Part shown: positions 5,851 through 6,165 of the stretch, one piece after another
How the letters are laid out: the number at the start of each line of letters is the position of its first letter
How positions within the stretch are numbered: the first letter of the stretch is position 1
Assembly: GCA_946482375.1 (NCBI GenBank)
Contig: CAMLRH010000162.1
Location: forward strand, 1 to 6,165
Source of the DNA: an uncultured Caulobacteraceae bacterium
GTDB taxonomy: Bacteria; Pseudomonadota; Alphaproteobacteria; Caulobacterales; Caulobacteraceae
Direction: 5' to 3'
Length of the DNA stretch: 6,165 nucleotides
The notes under the pieces: generated by a model
What the model was told of the DNA's origin: nothing
Database searches by the model: none
The model's input: the letters and a program-made list of their open reading frames with translations, nothing else
Translations under genes and position numbers: made by a program

Positions 5851-6165
5851 ATGGACATGCCCGAAAACACCCTTCTCGACACCCGCAAGGACGCCGCCCG
5901 CGCCTGGTTCGAAGCTCTGCGCGACCGCATCTGCGCGGCCTTCGAGGCGCTGGAAGACGAGGCGCCGGCGGACCTCTATCCGGGCGAGCCCGGCCGCTTC
6001 GTACGCACACCCTGGACCCGCGAGGCCGGTGGCGGCGGCGTGATGTCGATGATGCACGGCCGCTTCTTCGAGAAGGTCGGCGTCCACACATCGGTCGTGT
6101 TCGGGACCTTCACGCCGGAGATGGCCAAAACCGTCCCCGGCGCCGACGAAGACCCGCGATTCTTC
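5851..6165 (+). CDS. hemF: Oxygen-dependent coproporphyrinogen III oxidase (3' end beyond window)
   Basis: The first 105 codons of hemF; full proteins are about 280-300 residues, so about a third is present. HemF is a soluble enzyme that uses O2 to decarboxylate two propionates of coproporphyrinogen III, giving protoporphyrinogen IX for heme. Visible: an N-terminal amphipathic helix ([21 protein letters not shown], residues 11-31, split here as ARKDAAR-like and EALRDRI parts), then the family core [16 protein letters not shown] (53-68), which starts the conserved R-x-x-GGGG motif, and [14 protein letters not shown] (72-85). The start is uncertain: ATG at 5851 or 5857 gives an N-terminus of normal length; in-frame ATGs at 5803, 5791 and 5731 would add 16 to 40 residues rich in Arg that look non-coding. 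None has a good Shine-Dalgarno site. It is divergent from the bc1 operon, whose b and c1 subunits consume heme. Confidence 0.94.
   Translation, partial: MDMPENTLLDTRKDAARAWFEALRDRICAAFEALEDEAPADLYPGEPGRFVRTPWTREAGGGGVMSMMHGRFFEKVGVHTSVVFGTFTPEMAKTVPGADEDPRFF

Overview
The window is a compact, GC-rich (roughly two-thirds G+C by eye) alphaproteobacterial chromosomal segment. The Tat-type Rieske protein, the separate cytochrome b and c1 genes, the protein sequences and the frequent lack of Shine-Dalgarno sites suggest Caulobacterales (Caulobacter/Phenylobacterium-like). This taxonomic call is inference from sequence feel, not from a search. No phage, IS, CRISPR, tRNA or rRNA signal was found, and I see no novel defence or mobile system. 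The window is core metabolism with a few odd details.

Left part, plus strand (2-1472): the 3' two-thirds of ychF, a translation-associated Obg-family P-loop ATPase, is followed after 13 bases by a dienelactone-hydrolase-family alpha/beta hydrolase with an intact Cys-Asp-His triad. That gene has no Shine-Dalgarno site but has an extended -10 box placed so that its mRNA could be leaderless.

Middle, minus strand (5589 down to 1469): a tightly packed operon petA-petB-petC-mtnP-(small four-helix membrane protein). petA, petB and petC encode the Rieske, cytochrome b and cytochrome c1 subunits of the cytochrome bc1 complex (complex III), with all cofactor ligands present. Junctions are 2 bases (petA/petB), a 1-base TGATG overlap (petB/petC) and 5 bases (petC/mtnP). 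mtnP encodes methylthioadenosine phosphorylase. The last gene is an unrecognised membrane protein whose stop codon overlaps that of the hydrolase by 4 bases, tail to tail.

Right part: a divergent intergenic region (5590-5850) holds the probable pet promoter, a petA leader with hairpins, and the start of hemF (oxygen-dependent coproporphyrinogen III oxidase, plus strand, running off the window). Heme synthesis is thus head-to-head with the operon for a heme-containing respiratory complex. The same intergenic stretch contains an open reading frame starting MRLALFQP, which resembles the usual N-terminus of the tRNA methyltransferase TrmL and then runs in frame into hemF. It may be a deletion scar.
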